The notes under the pieces were generated by a model. That model was not told the DNA's origin. It was given only the letters and a program-made list of their open reading frames with translations, and did not search any database. DNA of 64,000 nucleotides from Erwinia sp. HDF1-3R. Its GTDB lineage: Bacteria > Pseudomonadota > Gammaproteobacteria > Enterobacterales > Enterobacteriaceae. The stretch is from assembly GCF_039621855.1 (NCBI RefSeq), contig NZ_CP155071.1, positions 186,001 to 250,000 of the forward strand, written 5' to 3'. Position 1 is the stretch's first letter; every line of letters starts with the position of its first letter. Made by a program: the position numbers and the translations under genes. Of this stretch, positions 49,047 through 60,231 are shown piece after piece.

Positions 49047-49067
49047 GAAAAACGCCAGCAGGGCGTT
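49047..49067 (-). terminator. Probable metR terminator
   Basis: AACGCC / GGCGTT stem with a five-base loop. Read on the minus strand it is followed by a T-run. It lies downstream of metR and before yehS. Confidence 0.65.
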
Positions 49068-49135
49068 AACAGGATGGGTTCATCAGGCGCGGCGCTTACG
49101 CCCTATTCGGCCGGTCAGTGACCGGCTAAAGGTAC

Positions 49136-50077
49136 TCAGGATGAGATATTCGACTGGGGCAGGGGCGTGCCGGGAAGGGAGGCATCCTTCACGCGCGGCA
49201 GGTTATCGCAGGCGTGCTGGCGAGCCGATCGAATAAACGCCTCCACAACCGGCTGACGCTGCTCACCGTCCCTGACCGCCGCATATAAGCGGCTCCAGAG
49301 ACCTTCACCCAGGGTTTTGGTCACCACCAGGCCCTGATGTTCAAAACTCTCCACCACCCAGTGCGGCAGCGCGGCAATACCCATTCCTGCAGACACCATC
49401 TGGATCAGTAACAGCGTATTGTCCACGCTTTTCAGGGCCGGACTGATACCGGCGGGCTGAAGAAAATGGCGCCAGATATCCAGTCGCTGGCGCTGGACCG
49501 GGTAGATCATCAACACCTCATTCGCGAGGTCTTCAGGTGAAATATGTTCACGCCGGGCGAGAGGGTGATCGGGAGAGATTACCAGACGGACTTCAAAATC
49601 AAACATCGGCGAGTAGAACAGGCCGCTGCGCGGCAGAATATCCGATGTCAGCACCAGATCCAGCTCCCCCTGCTGCAGGGCCGGCTGCGGGTCGAAGGTC
49701 ACCCCCGATTTGAAATCCATTACCACCTGCGGCCAGTTCTGGCGAAAGTTGTTCAGCGCCGGGGTAAGCCACTGAATGCAGCTGTGACATTCAATCGCAA
49801 TACGCAGCGTGGTCTGATGCGGCTCGTGGCAGGCCTGTAGCGCCTGTTGGATCTGTGGCAGGACCTGTTCAGCCAGATTGAGCAGGATCTCTCCCTGCGG
49901 CGTAAAGCGCAGCGGCTGACTTTTTCGCACGAATAAACGAAACCCCAGCCGCTGTTCCAAATCACTGAACTGATGTGACAGGGCGGATTGTGTTTGATGA
50001 AGCTGTGCTGCCGCTGCGGCCAGCGAACCTGTCGTTCGTAGTGCCTGGAGCGTTCGCAGGTGTTTGAGTTCGATCAT
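49136..50077 (-). CDS. metR: MetR, LysR-type regulator of methionine genes
   Basis: Activates metE and other methionine genes, with homocysteine as co-effector. The 313 residues (E. coli 317) have the LysR HTH at about 1–60 ([20 protein letters not shown]) and a C-terminal effector domain. The C-terminal tail (about 295–313) is unlike E. coli. It is divergent from metE with 135 bp between the starts, which carry MetJ boxes. Confidence 0.96.
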   Translation of the reverse strand: MIELKHLRTLQALRTTGSLAAAAAQLHQTQSALSHQFSDLEQRLGFRLFVRKSQPLRFTPQGEILLNLAEQVLPQIQQALQACHEPHQTTLRIAIECHSCIQWLTPALNNFRQNWPQVVMDFKSGVTFDPQPALQQGELDLVLTSDILPRSGLFYSPMFDFEVRLVISPDHPLARREHISPEDLANEVLMIYPVQRQRLDIWRHFLQPAGISPALKSVDNTLLLIQMVSAGMGIAALPHWVVESFEHQGLVVTKTLGEGLWSRLYAAVRDGEQRQPVVEAFIRSARQHACDNLPRVKDASLPGTPLPQSNISS

Positions 50078-50141
50078 GAGAGTCCTTCACATCCACAGTG
50101 AACATTTTGCGCTTGTGGTGACTACAGTACCTGCGGATTAT

Positions 50142-50165
50142 AGATGTGTAAACATCTGGACGTCT
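50142..50165. promoter_or_regulatory. Tandem MetJ boxes between metR and metE
   Basis: Three consecutive eight-base units, AGATGTGT, AAACATCT and GGACGTCT, resemble the met box AGACGTCT; cooperative MetJ–SAM binding needs at least two. MetR sites of the TGAA-N5-TTCA type are less clear; TGAGAGTCCTTCA just before metR is a candidate. Confidence 0.8.
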
Positions 50166-50212
50166 AAAAGCCTGATTGCAGCGACAACGGGCGGCAAACG
50201 AGGAAACTACTG

Positions 50213-52483
50213 ATGACCATTCTTAACCATACACTCGGATTCCCTCGCGTCGGTCTGCGTCGCGAACTGAAAAAAGCCCAGGAAAGCTACTGGGCAGGCA
50301 ACAGCACCCAGCAAGAATTACTGGCCGTTGGCCGTGAGCTGCGCGCCCGTCACTGGCAGCAGCAGCAGGAAGCGGGCGTGGACCTGCTCCCGGTGGGTGA
50401 TTTTGCCTGGTACGATCATGTGCTGACCACCAGCCTGCTGTTAGGCAACGTACCGGCTCGCCATCAGAATAAAGACGGCTCGATCGATCTCGATACGCTG
50501 TTCCGGCTGGGTCGCGGCCGCGCGCCCGGCGGTGAGCCTGCCGCCGCTGCCGAAATGACCAAATGGTTCAATACCAACTACCACTATATCGTGCCTGAGT
50601 TCACTAAGGGCCAGCAGTTCAAACTGAGCTGGACGCAGATCCTCGACGAAGTCGACGAAGCGCTGGCACTGGGCCATAAAGTGAAACCCGTTCTGCTGGG
50701 GCCGGTAACCTATCTCTGGCTGGGGAAAGTGAAGGGTGAGCAGTTTGATCGCCTGAGCCTGCTGAAGGACATCCTGCCGGTTTACCAGCAGGTGCTGGCC
50801 GGGCTGGCAAAACGCGGTATCGAATGGGTACAGATCGATGAGCCTGCGCTGGTTCTGGAGCTGCCACAGGCGTGGCTGAACGCATTCAAACCGGCTTTTG
50901 ATGCTTTGCAGGGCAAAACCAAACTGTTGCTGACCACCTATTTCGACAGTGCGGGAACCAACATTGAGACTATCCGCGCGCTGCCGGTACAGGGTTTACA
51001 CGTCGACCTGGTGCACGGCAAGGATGATATCGCACAGCTGAATAGCCAGATCCCAGCCGACTGGCTGCTCTCTGTCGGGGTCATTAATGGCCGTAACGTC
51101 TGGCGTGCCGATCTCAGCAGCTGGTTTGAACGTTTGCAGCCGCTGATCGGCCAGCGCAATCAGCTGTGGATTGGTTCATCCTGCTCACTGTTGCACAGTC
51201 CCATCGATTTGAGCACGGAAACCCGTCTGGATGAGGAAGTGAAAAGCTGGTTCGCCTTTGCCCTGCAAAAATGCGCCGAGCTGTCACTGTTAAGCAAGGC
51301 GCTGAATAATAACGATCCGCAGTCACTGGAAGCCTGGAGCGCGCCGGTTCGCGCGCGTCATCACTCTACCCGGGTGCATAATGCGACGGTGGGTAAACGC
51401 CTGGCGGGCATTACGGCTGAAGACAGCCAGCGTCACAGCGGTTATCAAACGCGCGCCACAGCCCAGCGTGCTCGTTTCCAGCTGCCGACCTGGCCTACCA
51501 CGACGATTGGTTCATTCCCGCAGACCACCGAGATCCGCAGCCTGCGACTGGACTTCAGGCAGGGTCGCCTGGACGGTAGCCACTACCGCACCGGTATCGC
51601 TGAACATATCAAACAGGCGATTAAGGAGCAGGAAAGTTTAGGTCTGGACGTGCTGGTGCACGGCGAAGCCGAGCGTAACGATATGGTGGAGTATTTCGGT
51701 GAAAACCTGGATGGCTTCGCCTTCACTCAAAATGGCTGGGTCCAGAGCTATGGTTCCCGCTGCGTTAAGCCGCCGGTGATTATTGGTGATATCAGCCGCC
51801 CACACCCCATTACCGTGGAGTGGGCGAAGTACGCGCAGTCCCTGACGGATAAGCCAGTCAAAGGCATGCTTACCGGCCCGGTAACCATTCTTTGCTGGTC
51901 TTTCCCACGTGAGGATGTTTCCCGCGAGACCATTGCCAAACAGATTGCGCTGGCGCTGCGTGACGAAGTGGAAGATTTGGAGAAAGCGGGTATCGGCATT
52001 ATTCAGATTGATGAGCCTGCGCTGCGGGAAGGTCTGCCGCTGCGCCAGTCTGACTGGGCCGCGTATCTGGCGTGGGCCGTGGACGCCTTTCGCCTGAACG
52101 CCGCGGTGGCGCAGGATGATACGCAGATCCACACGCATATGTGCTACTGCGAGTTCAATGACATCATGGACTCCATCGCGGCGCTGGATGCGGACGTGAT
52201 CACCATTGAAACCTCACGCTCTGACATGGAACTGCTGGAATCATTTGAAGAGTTTGACTATCCGAACGAAATTGGTCCGGGCGTTTACGATATTCACTCC
52301 CCGAACGTGCCTGACGTGGAAGGCATTGAGTCGCTGCTGCTGAAAGCCGCAAAGCGTATTCCAACCGAACGCCTGTGGGTGAATCCGGATTGTGGCCTGA
52401 AAACCCGAGGCTGGACCGAAACCCGCCAGGCGCTGGCGAATATGGTTAAGGCGGCGCAGAACCTGCGCAACGCTAAAGCATGA
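50213..52483 (+). CDS. metE: Cobalamin-independent methionine synthase
   Basis: Transfers methyl from 5-methyltetrahydropteroyl-triglutamate to homocysteine; a Zn2+ enzyme. The 756 residues (E. coli 753) form two TIM-barrel domains. The C-terminal zinc site includes [11 protein letters not shown] (about 643–653), the Glu in VITIETSRS, and the Cys in [13 protein letters not shown]. The N-terminus [20 protein letters not shown] is family-typical. It is regulated by MetJ and MetR through the divergent region. Confidence 0.98.
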   Translation: MTILNHTLGFPRVGLRRELKKAQESYWAGNSTQQELLAVGRELRARHWQQQQEAGVDLLPVGDFAWYDHVLTTSLLLGNVPARHQNKDGSIDLDTLFRLGRGRAPGGEPAAAAEMTKWFNTNYHYIVPEFTKGQQFKLSWTQILDEVDEALALGHKVKPVLLGPVTYLWLGKVKGEQFDRLSLLKDILPVYQQVLAGLAKRGIEWVQIDEPALVLELPQAWLNAFKPAFDALQGKTKLLLTTYFDSAGTNIETIRALPVQGLHVDLVHGKDDIAQLNSQIPADWLLSVGVINGRNVWRADLSSWFERLQPLIGQRNQLWIGSSCSLLHSPIDLSTETRLDEEVKSWFAFALQKCAELSLLSKALNNNDPQSLEAWSAPVRARHHSTRVHNATVGKRLAGITAEDSQRHSGYQTRATAQRARFQLPTWPTTTIGSFPQTTEIRSLRLDFRQGRLDGSHYRTGIAEHIKQAIKEQESLGLDVLVHGEAERNDMVEYFGENLDGFAFTQNGWVQSYGSRCVKPPVIIGDISRPHPITVEWAKYAQSLTDKPVKGMLTGPVTILCWSFPREDVSRETIAKQIALALRDEVEDLEKAGIGIIQIDEPALREGLPLRQSDWAAYLAWAVDAFRLNAAVAQDDTQIHTHMCYCEFNDIMDSIAALDADVITIETSRSDMELLESFEEFDYPNEIGPGVYDIHSPNVPDVEGIESLLLKAAKRIPTERLWVNPDCGLKTRGWTETRQALANMVKAAQNLRNAKA

Positions 52484-52487
52484 GCAG

Positions 52488-52521
52488 GGCGTTAGCGTTA
52501 GCAAGGCAGAACGCTAACGCC
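52488..52521. terminator. Hairpin after metE
   Basis: GGCGTTAGCGTT / AACGCTAACGCC, a 12-base stem starting five bases beyond the stop codon, around a ten-base loop. No T-run follows. Confidence 0.6.
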
Positions 52522-52557
52522 TGATTGCGACTTAGCGCGACAAAGGTCGCCGATGGC

Positions 52558-52592
52558 TAAGGCCCCGTGGATCGGGAGATCCCCGGGGCTTT
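52558..52592. terminator. Hairpin at the 3' end of the dienelactone hydrolase gene
   Basis: Imperfect stem between AAGGCCCCGTGGAT and ATCCCCGGGGCTT, just beyond the minus-strand gene and facing the convergent metE hairpin. Confidence 0.55.
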
Positions 52593-52598
52593 ACTGTC

Positions 52599-53426
52599 CT
52601 ATTCCACGCCGTACTGGCGGAACCAGGCCAGCATCCGCTGCCAGCCGTCTCTGGCTGACTCCTGATGATAGCTGGGCCGGTAATCGGCATTAAAGGCATG
52701 ACCGGCATCCGGGTAAACCACAATCTCTGCGTCCGCATTGGCCGCGCGCAGCGCCTGACGCATGGTTTCTACGCTCTCAAGCGGGATCCCGTCATCCTTG
52801 CCGCCGTACAGTCCCAGTACCGGCGCGTTAAGGTCCACGGCCACATCGACCGGATGCTTCTGCTGCTTCAGGGTTTTTTCACCCACCAGTTTGCCGTACC
52901 AGGCAACGCCTGCTTTCAGCTGCGGGTTATGCGCGGCATAAAGCCAGGTAATACGCCCGCCCCAGCAGAATCCGGTAATCGCCATATTGCGCATATCACC
53001 GCCGTTGCGTGATGCCCAGTTTGCCACATGGTCAAGATCGGCCAGCACCTGGGTATCAGGCACCTTGCTAACCAGCTCGGAAAACAGGGTCGGAATGTCG
53101 CTATACTCTGACGGATCCCCCTGACGGAAATAGAGTTCTGGCGCGATAGCCAGATAACCCTCAACCGCCAGACGGCGACAGATATCCCGAATATGCTCAT
53201 GGACGCCAAAAATTTCCTGAACCACCAAAACGACCGGAAGCGGACCTTTTGCGTGGCGGGGGCGGGCATGGAAGGCGGGCATATTTTCGCCCTGAGTAGG
53301 AACAGAGGTTTCGCCGGACAGGATATCGGCGCTGTCGGTCAGGATCGTGGTGGAAGCGGTGGGCGATACCGCGGGAGTGAACCCATTGTTGCTCAATTTT
53401 TGAGTCATATTATCTTCGGTTTTCAT
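52599..53426 (-). CDS. ysgA: Dienelactone hydrolase family protein YsgA
   Basis: Alpha/beta hydrolase of the dienelactone hydrolase family; the physiological substrate in enterobacteria is unknown. The 275 residues (E. coli about 271) contain VVQEIFGVHEHIRDICRRLA, the nucleophile Cys in ITGFCWGGRITWLYA, the Asp in YGGKDDGIP and the His in YPDAGHAFNADYRP. No signal peptide is evident. An ATG six codons downstream is an alternative start; the first has a closer purine-rich site (GAGAGGA). It lies between metE and udp, as in E. coli. Confidence 0.92.
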   Translation of the reverse strand: MKTEDNMTQKLSNNGFTPAVSPTASTTILTDSADILSGETSVPTQGENMPAFHARPRHAKGPLPVVLVVQEIFGVHEHIRDICRRLAVEGYLAIAPELYFRQGDPSEYSDIPTLFSELVSKVPDTQVLADLDHVANWASRNGGDMRNMAITGFCWGGRITWLYAAHNPQLKAGVAWYGKLVGEKTLKQQKHPVDVAVDLNAPVLGLYGGKDDGIPLESVETMRQALRAANADAEIVVYPDAGHAFNADYRPSYHQESARDGWQRMLAWFRQYGVE

Positions 53427-53573
53427 TGTCCTCTCCGTGCATGCGTTAGCGCAATCAGCTAACTATAGCCAGGATTGCGTCCAGACCAGGTGACCGGGCT
53501 TTACTTCTCTTTAACACTGGCAGCGCGGAGCCAACAGGGTCAATCGGTTCCCTGACGGGGTGGAGAGTCCTAA

Positions 53574-53646
53574 AATGCGACATATATCACTCTTATCGTT
53601 ATTTTTCCTGTAACTTTCATTATGTGTAGTGAGATTAGTCACATAA
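53574..53646 (+). promoter_or_regulatory. udp control region: paired CRP sites
   Basis: CRP-like sites TGCGA-CATATA-TCACT (53576–53591) and AGTGA-GATTAG-TCACA (53628–53643) are centred 52 bp apart. That is the spacing used by CRP–CytR–CRP complexes at E. coli nucleoside promoters such as udp. The sequence between them would hold CytR; no exact CytR octamer pair was assigned. Confidence 0.7.
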
Positions 53647-53712
53647 ATAGGTGCGACATTCTTTTATCGTACAGCATTGTTACCTATCCCTTTTCTCTAG
53701 CAGGAGTATCAC

Positions 53713-54474
53713 ATGGCGCAGTCAGATGTTTTCCACCTCGGTATTACCCGGGCTGACCTACAGGGCGCAACGTTAGCGATTGTGCCGGGCGATCCTGAGC
53801 GGGTGAAAAAAATAGCCGCCCTGATGGAGAACCCTGTGCACCTGGCTTCTCACCGTGAATTCACCACCTGGCGCGCAGAGCTTAACGGTAAAGCCGTGGT
53901 TGTTTGCTCGACGGGTATTGGCGGGCCTTCAACCTCTATTGCCGTGGAAGAGCTGGCGCAGCTTGGCGTGCGCACGTTTCTGCGCGTAGGTACCACCGGC
54001 GCTATTCAGCCAGATATCAACGTCGGCGACGTGCTGGTCACCACCGGTTCGGTTCGTCTGGACGGTGCCAGCCAGCACTTTGCGCCGCTTGAATTCCCGG
54101 CCGTGGCGGATTTCAGCTGCACCACCGCCCTGGTGGAGGCCGCTAAGGCCGCCGGTGCTAAAACGCATATCGGTATCACCGCCTCGTCTGACACCTTCTA
54201 TCCCGGTCAGGAACGCTATGACACCTTTTCAGGCCGCGTGGTGAGCCGCTTCCAACATTCGCTGAAAGAGTGGCAGCAAATGGGCGTGCTGAACTATGAG
54301 ATGGAGTCCGCCACGCTGCTGACTATGTGCGCCAGCCAGGGGCTGCGGGCAGGCATGGTTGCCGGGGTGATCGTTAACCGCACGCAGCAGGAAATTCCTG
54401 ATGCAGAAGCGATGAAGCGCACCGAGAGCGACGCCGTACGTATCGTTGTTGAGGCAGCCCGCCGCCTGGTGTAA
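53713..54474 (+). CDS. udp: Uridine phosphorylase
   Basis: Pyrimidine salvage: uridine plus phosphate to uracil and ribose-1-phosphate. Its 253 residues equal E. coli. Visible family segments: [26 protein letters not shown] (phosphate site), [19 protein letters not shown], and NYEMESATL for ribose binding. AGCAGGAG precedes the ATG. Likely controlled by CRP and CytR. Confidence 0.98.
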   Translation: MAQSDVFHLGITRADLQGATLAIVPGDPERVKKIAALMENPVHLASHREFTTWRAELNGKAVVVCSTGIGGPSTSIAVEELAQLGVRTFLRVGTTGAIQPDINVGDVLVTTGSVRLDGASQHFAPLEFPAVADFSCTTALVEAAKAAGAKTHIGITASSDTFYPGQERYDTFSGRVVSRFQHSLKEWQQMGVLNYEMESATLLTMCASQGLRAGMVAGVIVNRTQQEIPDAEAMKRTESDAVRIVVEAARRLV

Positions 54475-54545
54475 CGTTTTGTCTGGACATTCATACAGTG
54501 CGCCTCTACCTTTTCCTCCAGACATGATCGGGACGGAGGACGCCT

Positions 54546-56081
54546 GTGGATGCAACAACGATATACAGCGTAGGGATCGGGCTGGCTGGCCTGCTGGCAG
54601 GCTGGCTGTTGGCCTGGTTTCGGAGCGAGCAGCGCTTTTCCCGCCAGGAAACCGAACGGCAGTTACTGATGCAGGCGGCGGATCAGCTCCGACAGGAGCG
54701 CGATCGCCTGCATCAGCAGCTTGAAAATCAGCAGCAAACGCAAAAACAGTCTGAGGCAGAATTACGCCAGCTACACGGTGGGCTGTCGGCTGCGCAGGAA
54801 AAACTGCATCACCTTGAACACTGGCGTAATGAAAGTGAGCAGCTCAGCCGGGAGCTGCGTAATCAGCTGGAGGTCAATAGCGCTCAGGAAGTTGAACTGA
54901 GAGAGATGACTATCCGTCTTGAAGAGACGCGCATGGCTGCGGAAGAGAAGCAGCGCCTGCTGGTTAACAGCGAGCAGCGGCTTAACGCCCAGTTTGAGAA
55001 CCTGGCAAACCGCATTTTTGAGCACAGTGGCCGCCGGGTGGACGAGCAGAACCGACAAAGTCTGAACGGTCTGATCACCCCGCTGCGTGAACAGCTGGAG
55101 GGGTTCCGTCGCCAGGTGCAGGAGGGGTTCGGCCAGGAAGCGCGCGAGCGCCACACGCTTTCCCACGAGATCCGCAACCTGCAACAGCTTAATGCGCAAA
55201 TGGCGCAGGAAGCGATCAACCTTACCCGCGCGCTGAAAGGCGATAACAAAACGCAGGGTAACTGGGGCGAAGTGGTGCTCAGTCGGGTGCTGGAAGCCTC
55301 GGGACTGCGTGAGGGGCATGAGTACGAGACGCAGGTCAATATCCAGCTGGAGCAAAATGCCAGGATGCAGCCCGATGTCATCGTCCGACTGCCGCAGGGT
55401 AAAGACGTGGTGATTGATGCCAAAATGACCCTGGTGGCCTACGAGCGCTACTATAACAGCGAGGATGACGCCTCCCGCGAAGCCGCCATTACGGAACATA
55501 TCACCTCAATCCGCGGGCATCTGCGCCTGCTCAGTCGAAAAGATTATCAACAATTACCCGGTTTACGCTCGCTCGATTATGTGTTGATGTTTATCCCCAT
55601 CGAACCGGCTTTCCTGCTGGCCATTGACCGCCAGCCGGAGCTGATTAACGAGGCGCTCAATCAGAACATCATGCTGGTGAGCCCGACCACGCTGCTGGTT
55701 GCGCTGCGCACCATCAATAACCTGTGGCGCTATGAACATCAGAGCCGCCATGCACAGCGCATTGCCGACCGCGCGGCGAAGCTTTACGACAAGATGCGGC
55801 TGTTCGTGGATGATATGACGTCGATGGGGCAGAGCCTGGATAAGGCGCATGAAAGCTACCGCCAGGCAATGAAAAAGCTGTCCGAAGGGCGAGGGAATCT
55901 GATCGCTCAGACCGAAAGCTTTCGTCATCTGGGGGTGGAGGTGAAGCGGCCAATCAACCCCCGTCTGGTCGATCAGGCGATGCCGGAATCGCCTGAAGAT
56001 CCCGGTGATGACGAAACGGATGAGCCGATCGAAACAGAAGCCGCGATGGGCTTTAATCCCGCAGCAGGCGTAAGTGAATAA
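54546..56081 (+). CDS. rmuC: DNA recombination protein RmuC
   Basis: Membrane-anchored putative nuclease-fold protein that limits inversion at short inverted repeats. The 511 residues are longer than E. coli (475), mainly in the coiled coil. There is an N-terminal membrane helix (about 8–25), a Gln/Glu-rich coiled coil (about 30–150) and the conserved core NWGEVVLSRVLEASGLREG. The PD-(D/E)XK-like segment is MQPDVIVRLPQGKDVVIDAKM. Translation starts at GTG. The acidic, unconserved tail ends the protein. Confidence 0.94.
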   Translation: MDATTIYSVGIGLAGLLAGWLLAWFRSEQRFSRQETERQLLMQAADQLRQERDRLHQQLENQQQTQKQSEAELRQLHGGLSAAQEKLHHLEHWRNESEQLSRELRNQLEVNSAQEVELREMTIRLEETRMAAEEKQRLLVNSEQRLNAQFENLANRIFEHSGRRVDEQNRQSLNGLITPLREQLEGFRRQVQEGFGQEARERHTLSHEIRNLQQLNAQMAQEAINLTRALKGDNKTQGNWGEVVLSRVLEASGLREGHEYETQVNIQLEQNARMQPDVIVRLPQGKDVVIDAKMTLVAYERYYNSEDDASREAAITEHITSIRGHLRLLSRKDYQQLPGLRSLDYVLMFIPIEPAFLLAIDRQPELINEALNQNIMLVSPTTLLVALRTINNLWRYEHQSRHAQRIADRAAKLYDKMRLFVDDMTSMGQSLDKAHESYRQAMKKLSEGRGNLIAQTESFRHLGVEVKRPINPRLVDQAMPESPEDPGDDETDEPIETEAAMGFNPAAGVSE

Positions 56082-56157
56082 GCGGCCAGGCAACGTGCCT
56101 GACCTGCGGGACTCTGATACACTTGATTGATAATTGATTGCAGAGCAGGCAAAACAA

Positions 56158-56913
56158 ATGGCAGATGAATCAAAGGACACCACCCATTTCGGCTTCCGTA
56201 CCGTAGCGAAAAGCGACAAAGAGGAAATGGTCGCTGACGTTTTCCACTCCGTTGCGGCTAAATATGACCTGATGAACGATCTGATGTCGTTTGGTATCCA
56301 CCGCATCTGGAAGCGATTCACCATCGACTGTAGCGGCGTGCGCAGGGGCCAGCGCGTGCTGGATCTGGCGGGTGGAACGGGCGATCTGACGGCGAAATTC
56401 TCGCGTCTGGTGGGTGACACCGGTGAGGTGGTGCTGGCGGATATCAACAGCTCAATGCTAAAGGTCGGCCGCGAAAAGCTGCGTAACAACGGCATTATCG
56501 GTAACGTCAGCTACGTCCAGGCCAACGCGGAAGCGCTGCCTTTCCCGGACAACTATTTCGACTGCATTACCATCGCCTTTGGCCTGCGCAACGTGACCGA
56601 AAAAGAGAAGGCGCTGGCGTCGATGTTCCGCGTACTAAAGCCGGGTGGCCGCTTGCTGGTGCTGGAGTTCTCGAAACCGGTGCTGGAACCGCTTAATAAA
56701 GCGTATGACGCATACTCATTCCATATCCTGCCGCGCATTGGCGAGCTGGTGGCGAAGGATGCCGGAAGCTATCGCTATTTAGCCGAGTCCATCCGCATGC
56801 ATCCGGACCAGGAGACGCTTAAGCAGATGATGGCGGACGTGGGTTTTGAAAATACCACCTACCATAATCTTACCGGTGGCATTGTTGCACTGCATCGTGG
56901 ATTCAAGTTTTAA
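56158..56913 (+). CDS. ubiE: Ubiquinone/menaquinone C-methyltransferase
   Basis: SAM-dependent C-methylation in both ubiquinone and menaquinone synthesis. The 251 residues equal E. coli UbiE. SAM-binding motif I is [12 protein letters not shown] (about 66–77). Further motifs: [20 protein letters not shown] and [17 protein letters not shown]. The ATG of [13 protein letters not shown] was chosen over an in-frame start eight codons upstream. First of ubiE-ubiJ-ubiB. Confidence 0.98.
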   Translation: MADESKDTTHFGFRTVAKSDKEEMVADVFHSVAAKYDLMNDLMSFGIHRIWKRFTIDCSGVRRGQRVLDLAGGTGDLTAKFSRLVGDTGEVVLADINSSMLKVGREKLRNNGIIGNVSYVQANAEALPFPDNYFDCITIAFGLRNVTEKEKALASMFRVLKPGGRLLVLEFSKPVLEPLNKAYDAYSFHILPRIGELVAKDAGSYRYLAESIRMHPDQETLKQMMADVGFENTTYHNLTGGIVALHRGFKF

Positions 56914-56925
56914 ACAGGAAAGCGA

Positions 56926-57531
56926 ATGACCTTAACGCCGCTGTTAACCGCAGGGCTGGAAACGGCGCTAAATAAGATACTGTATCGCGACCGTGGCCTG
57001 AAAGCGGCGCGCCAGCGCCTGTCCGGCAAAAGCCTGCGTATTGAGCTGGCTGAAATAACGCAGCCCTTCATTTTTATCTTCAGTGAGAAGCAGGTTGATG
57101 TGCTGTCTGAATGGAGTGATACGCCGGATTGCACGGTGAAAACGCGCCTTGCCACGTTGCCTAAGCTGCGTAACCGTCAGCTGCTCACCGGGCTGATCCG
57201 CAGCGGGGAGCTGGAAGTAGAGGGCGATTTGCAGGTGGTGCAACACTTCTCGGCGCTTATCGATCTGGCTGAGCTTGATCCGGCTGAATACCTGTCGCCG
57301 TGGATGGGCGATGTTGCTGCTCACGGTATCAGCCAGTTTGGCCGTCGCGGCCTGCAATTTATCCAGGGTGATATTCAGCGTAAGCAACGTTATCTGGGTC
57401 AGGCGCTGACCGAAGAGTGGCGTCTGGCACCCGGCGCGCTGGAGATTGCCTGGTTTGCCGAAGAAGTTGACGCCGTCGGGCGCTCTCTGGCGGCACTGGA
57501 AGCGCGTATCGACAAGCTGGAGGTCAAATGA
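56926..57531 (+). CDS. ubiJ: Ubiquinone synthesis accessory factor UbiJ
   Basis: SCP2-fold lipid-binding protein that scaffolds the soluble Ubi enzyme complex together with UbiK. The 201 residues equal E. coli (old name YigP). The N-terminal SCP2 domain is about 15–120, and the C-terminal helical region ([19 protein letters not shown]) is a coiled coil. It overlaps ubiB by four bases. In E. coli an sRNA (EsrE) is made from the 3' part of this gene; whether it exists here cannot be told. Confidence 0.94.
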   Translation: MTLTPLLTAGLETALNKILYRDRGLKAARQRLSGKSLRIELAEITQPFIFIFSEKQVDVLSEWSDTPDCTVKTRLATLPKLRNRQLLTGLIRSGELEVEGDLQVVQHFSALIDLAELDPAEYLSPWMGDVAAHGISQFGRRGLQFIQGDIQRKQRYLGQALTEEWRLAPGALEIAWFAEEVDAVGRSLAALEARIDKLEVK

Positions 57532-59165
57532 GTTTCGGAGAACTCCGCCGTCTTTACTTTATCATCAGCGTATTCCTGAGCTACGGTCTGGACGAATTTA
57601 TCCCAAAAACCCGCCTGGCGCTTCCGCTGATCCTCTGGCGCAAATGCCTGTTCTGGATCCCCAACCGCCATAAAAATAAGCCGGTTGGCGAACGCCTGCG
57701 GCTGGCGATGGAGCAGCTTGGCCCGGTATGGATCAAGCTTGGCCAGATGATGTCCACGCGTCGCGATCTGTTCCCGCCGCTAATTGCCGACCAGTTGGCA
57801 ATGCTCCAGGACCGCGTGGCACCGTTTGATGGGGTACTGGCTAAGCAGCAGATTGAAGTCTCGCTGGGCTGCCCGGTTGAAACCCATTTTGACGATTTTG
57901 ACATTACGCCGCTGGCCTCTGCCTCCATCGCTCAGGTTCATACCGCCACGCTGCGGGAGAGTGGTCAAAAAGTGGTGATCAAGGTGATTCGCCCGGACAT
58001 CCTGCCGGTGATTAAAGCGGATATGAAGCTGATCAACCGCATGGCACGCTGGGTTCCACGACTGCTGCCGGACGGGCGACGCCTGCGACCGCAGGAAGTG
58101 GTGGCGGATTATGAAAAAACGCTGATTGACGAGCTTAATCTGCTGCGTGAGGCGGCCAATGCGATTCAGCTGCGACGCAATTTTGACAGCAGCAAAATGC
58201 TCTACGTGCCGGAAGTCTACTCGGATTACTGTAGCGAAAACATGATGGTCATGGAGCGCATCTACGGTATTCCCATTTCGGATGTCGTGGCGCTTGAGCA
58301 GCACGGCGTTAATATGAAGCTGCTGGCAGAGCGGGGCGTACAGGTGTTCTTTACCCAGGTGTTCCGCGACAGCTTTTTCCACGCGGATATGCATCCGGGC
58401 AATATCTTTGTCAGCTATGACCATCCTGAAGACCCGCAGTATATTGGTATTGACTGTGGAATTGTGGGGTCGCTGAACAAAGAGGATAAGCGCTATCTGG
58501 CGGAAAACTTTATCGCCTTCTTCAACCGCGATTATCGTAAGGTCGCCGAGCTTCACGTTGATTCCGGCTGGGTTCCACCCGATACCAACGTCGAAGATTT
58601 TGAGTTTGCGATTCGCACCGTCTGCGAGCCGATTTTTGAAAAGCCACTGGCGGAAATCTCCTTCGGCCACGTGTTACTGAATCTGTTCAACACCGCGCGC
58701 CGCTTCAATATGGAAGTTCAGCCGCAGCTGGTGCTGCTGCAAAAAACGCTGCTCTACGTTGAAGGGGTAGGGCGGCAGCTCTATCCCCAGCTCGACCTGT
58801 GGAAAACGGCAAAGCCCTTCCTCGAAGAGTGGATTAAAGATCAGATCGGCATTCCGGCCATCGTCCGGGCGTTGAAAGAGAAAGCGCCTTTCTGGGCGGA
58901 AAAGCTGCCTGAGCTACCGGAGCTGTTCTACGACAGCCTGCGCCAGCATAAACATTTGCAGCACAGCGTTGATAAGCTCACTAACGATCTGAAAAGCGAG
59001 CGGGTGAGGCACAACCAGTCCCGCTATCTCTTCGGCATTGGCGCGACGCTGCTGCTGGCCGGGACGGCGGTTTTACTGACCCGGCCTGACTGGGATCTGT
59101 TCTCCGCAGCAATGATCGCCGGTGGTCTGGTGAGCTGGCTGATAGGCTGGCGCAGAACCGACTGA
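57528..59165 (+). CDS. ubiB: Atypical kinase/ATPase UbiB of ubiquinone synthesis
   Basis: ADCK/COQ8-family ATPase needed for ubiquinone synthesis, probably extracting or handling lipid intermediates. The 545 residues match E. coli (546). The family KxGQ motif is in [13 protein letters not shown] (70–73 for KLGQ). The Ala-rich nucleotide loop is [13 protein letters not shown], and catalytic segments are [11 protein letters not shown] and IGIDCGIVG. Two C-terminal membrane helices (about 500–540) anchor it. Confidence 0.97.
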   Translation: MSFGELRRLYFIISVFLSYGLDEFIPKTRLALPLILWRKCLFWIPNRHKNKPVGERLRLAMEQLGPVWIKLGQMMSTRRDLFPPLIADQLAMLQDRVAPFDGVLAKQQIEVSLGCPVETHFDDFDITPLASASIAQVHTATLRESGQKVVIKVIRPDILPVIKADMKLINRMARWVPRLLPDGRRLRPQEVVADYEKTLIDELNLLREAANAIQLRRNFDSSKMLYVPEVYSDYCSENMMVMERIYGIPISDVVALEQHGVNMKLLAERGVQVFFTQVFRDSFFHADMHPGNIFVSYDHPEDPQYIGIDCGIVGSLNKEDKRYLAENFIAFFNRDYRKVAELHVDSGWVPPDTNVEDFEFAIRTVCEPIFEKPLAEISFGHVLLNLFNTARRFNMEVQPQLVLLQKTLLYVEGVGRQLYPQLDLWKTAKPFLEEWIKDQIGIPAIVRALKEKAPFWAEKLPELPELFYDSLRQHKHLQHSVDKLTNDLKSERVRHNQSRYLFGIGATLLLAGTAVLLTRPDWDLFSAAMIAGGLVSWLIGWRRTD

Positions 59166-59275
59166 TTGTCACGAAAGGTAAAGAGGCCCCGGCCGTGGGG
59201 GTTAGCGCATCGTCACCGCGGCCGTAGCTGTTATATACTGCAAAACGGGCATTACAACTCATCTGAGGCAAAATT

Positions 59276-59527
59276 ATGGGCGGTATCAGTATCTGGCAAT
59301 TATTAATCATTGCCGTCATCGTAGTTCTTCTGTTTGGTACCAATAAACTGCGTAATCTGGGTTCCGATCTCGGGTCTTCCATCAAAGGCTTCAAGAAAGC
59401 CATGGGTGATGAAGACGAGAAAGAGAAAGAAAAAAATCATGCTCATGATGCTGATTTCAATGCCACTCTGGCAGACAAACAGCAGACGGAAGCGAAGAAA
59501 GAAGACGTTAAGAACGACAAGGTATAA
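59276..59527 (+). CDS. tatA: Sec-independent translocase subunit TatA
   Basis: Pore-forming subunit of the twin-arginine export system. The 83 residues have an N-terminal membrane helix ([16 protein letters not shown], about 6–21), the FGTNKL hinge, an amphipathic helix ([19 protein letters not shown]) and a charged acidic/basic tail. GAGG precedes the ATG. TATACT at 59234–59239 is a possible -10 box for the tat operon. Confidence 0.97.
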   Translation: MGGISIWQLLIIAVIVVLLFGTNKLRNLGSDLGSSIKGFKKAMGDEDEKEKEKNHAHDADFNATLADKQQTEAKKEDVKNDKV

Positions 59528-59530
59528 TCC

Positions 59531-60229
59531 GTGTTCGACATAGGCTTTAGTGAACTGATACTGGTTTTCGTTATCGGGCTGGTGGTGCTGGGTCCCCAGC
59601 GTTTACCTGTGGCGGTGAGAACCGTCGTGGGCTGGATCCGCGCGCTTCGTTCGATGGCATCCAGCGTACAAAATGAGCTGGCGCAGGAACTTAAGCTACA
59701 GGAGCTACAGGACAGCCTGCGTAAAGTGGAAGAGGCCAGTAAGAACAGCCTCACTCCCGAGCTGAAGGCCTCGATGGAGGAGCTGAAGCAGTCGGCTGAA
59801 TCCATGAAACGTTCCTACCTGGGCGAGAATGAAAAAGCCGACGATGTGGCTCACACCATTCATAATCCGCTGGTGAAAAACGCGGAAGCGGCGCACGAAG
59901 GCGTCACGCCAGCAGAAGCCGAACATCATGTGAGCGCGCCCGCACAGGCACCCGAGCAGGCTGAGGCTAACGCTCATCCTGCTGTCGCGCCTGAGGCTGC
60001 GTTCAACGCTCAGTCCGCGCACGATGCTGCCGTTCAGGCATCTGAGCAGCCGGAGGTTTATGTGCAACCGGCATCAACGGTCGGGGTGACCGCACAGGCC
60101 GCTGCGCCCGCTCAGTCACCTGCACCCGTCAGCGCGGCATCCGCAACCACGGCAGCAGTGACGGGCGATGCTCCTCACCTCTCAAGCCGTGCCCCTGCAT
60201 CCACCACTCAACCGGGCAATAAGCGATAA
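59531..60229 (+). CDS. tatB: Sec-independent translocase subunit TatB (long tail)
   Basis: With TatC forms the twin-arginine signal-peptide receptor. The start is GTG: (M)[20 protein letters not shown]. The membrane helix (about 5–20), the [12 protein letters not shown] hinge and the long amphipathic helix to about 100 match E. coli. The C-terminal part (about 115–232) is Ala/Pro/Gln/Glu-rich low-complexity sequence, making the protein about 60 residues longer than E. coli TatB (171). Confidence 0.96.
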   Translation: MFDIGFSELILVFVIGLVVLGPQRLPVAVRTVVGWIRALRSMASSVQNELAQELKLQELQDSLRKVEEASKNSLTPELKASMEELKQSAESMKRSYLGENEKADDVAHTIHNPLVKNAEAAHEGVTPAEAEHHVSAPAQAPEQAEANAHPAVAPEAAFNAQSAHDAAVQASEQPEVYVQPASTVGVTAQAAAPAQSPAPVSAASATTAAVTGDAPHLSSRAPASTTQPGNKR

Positions 60230-60231
60230 CC

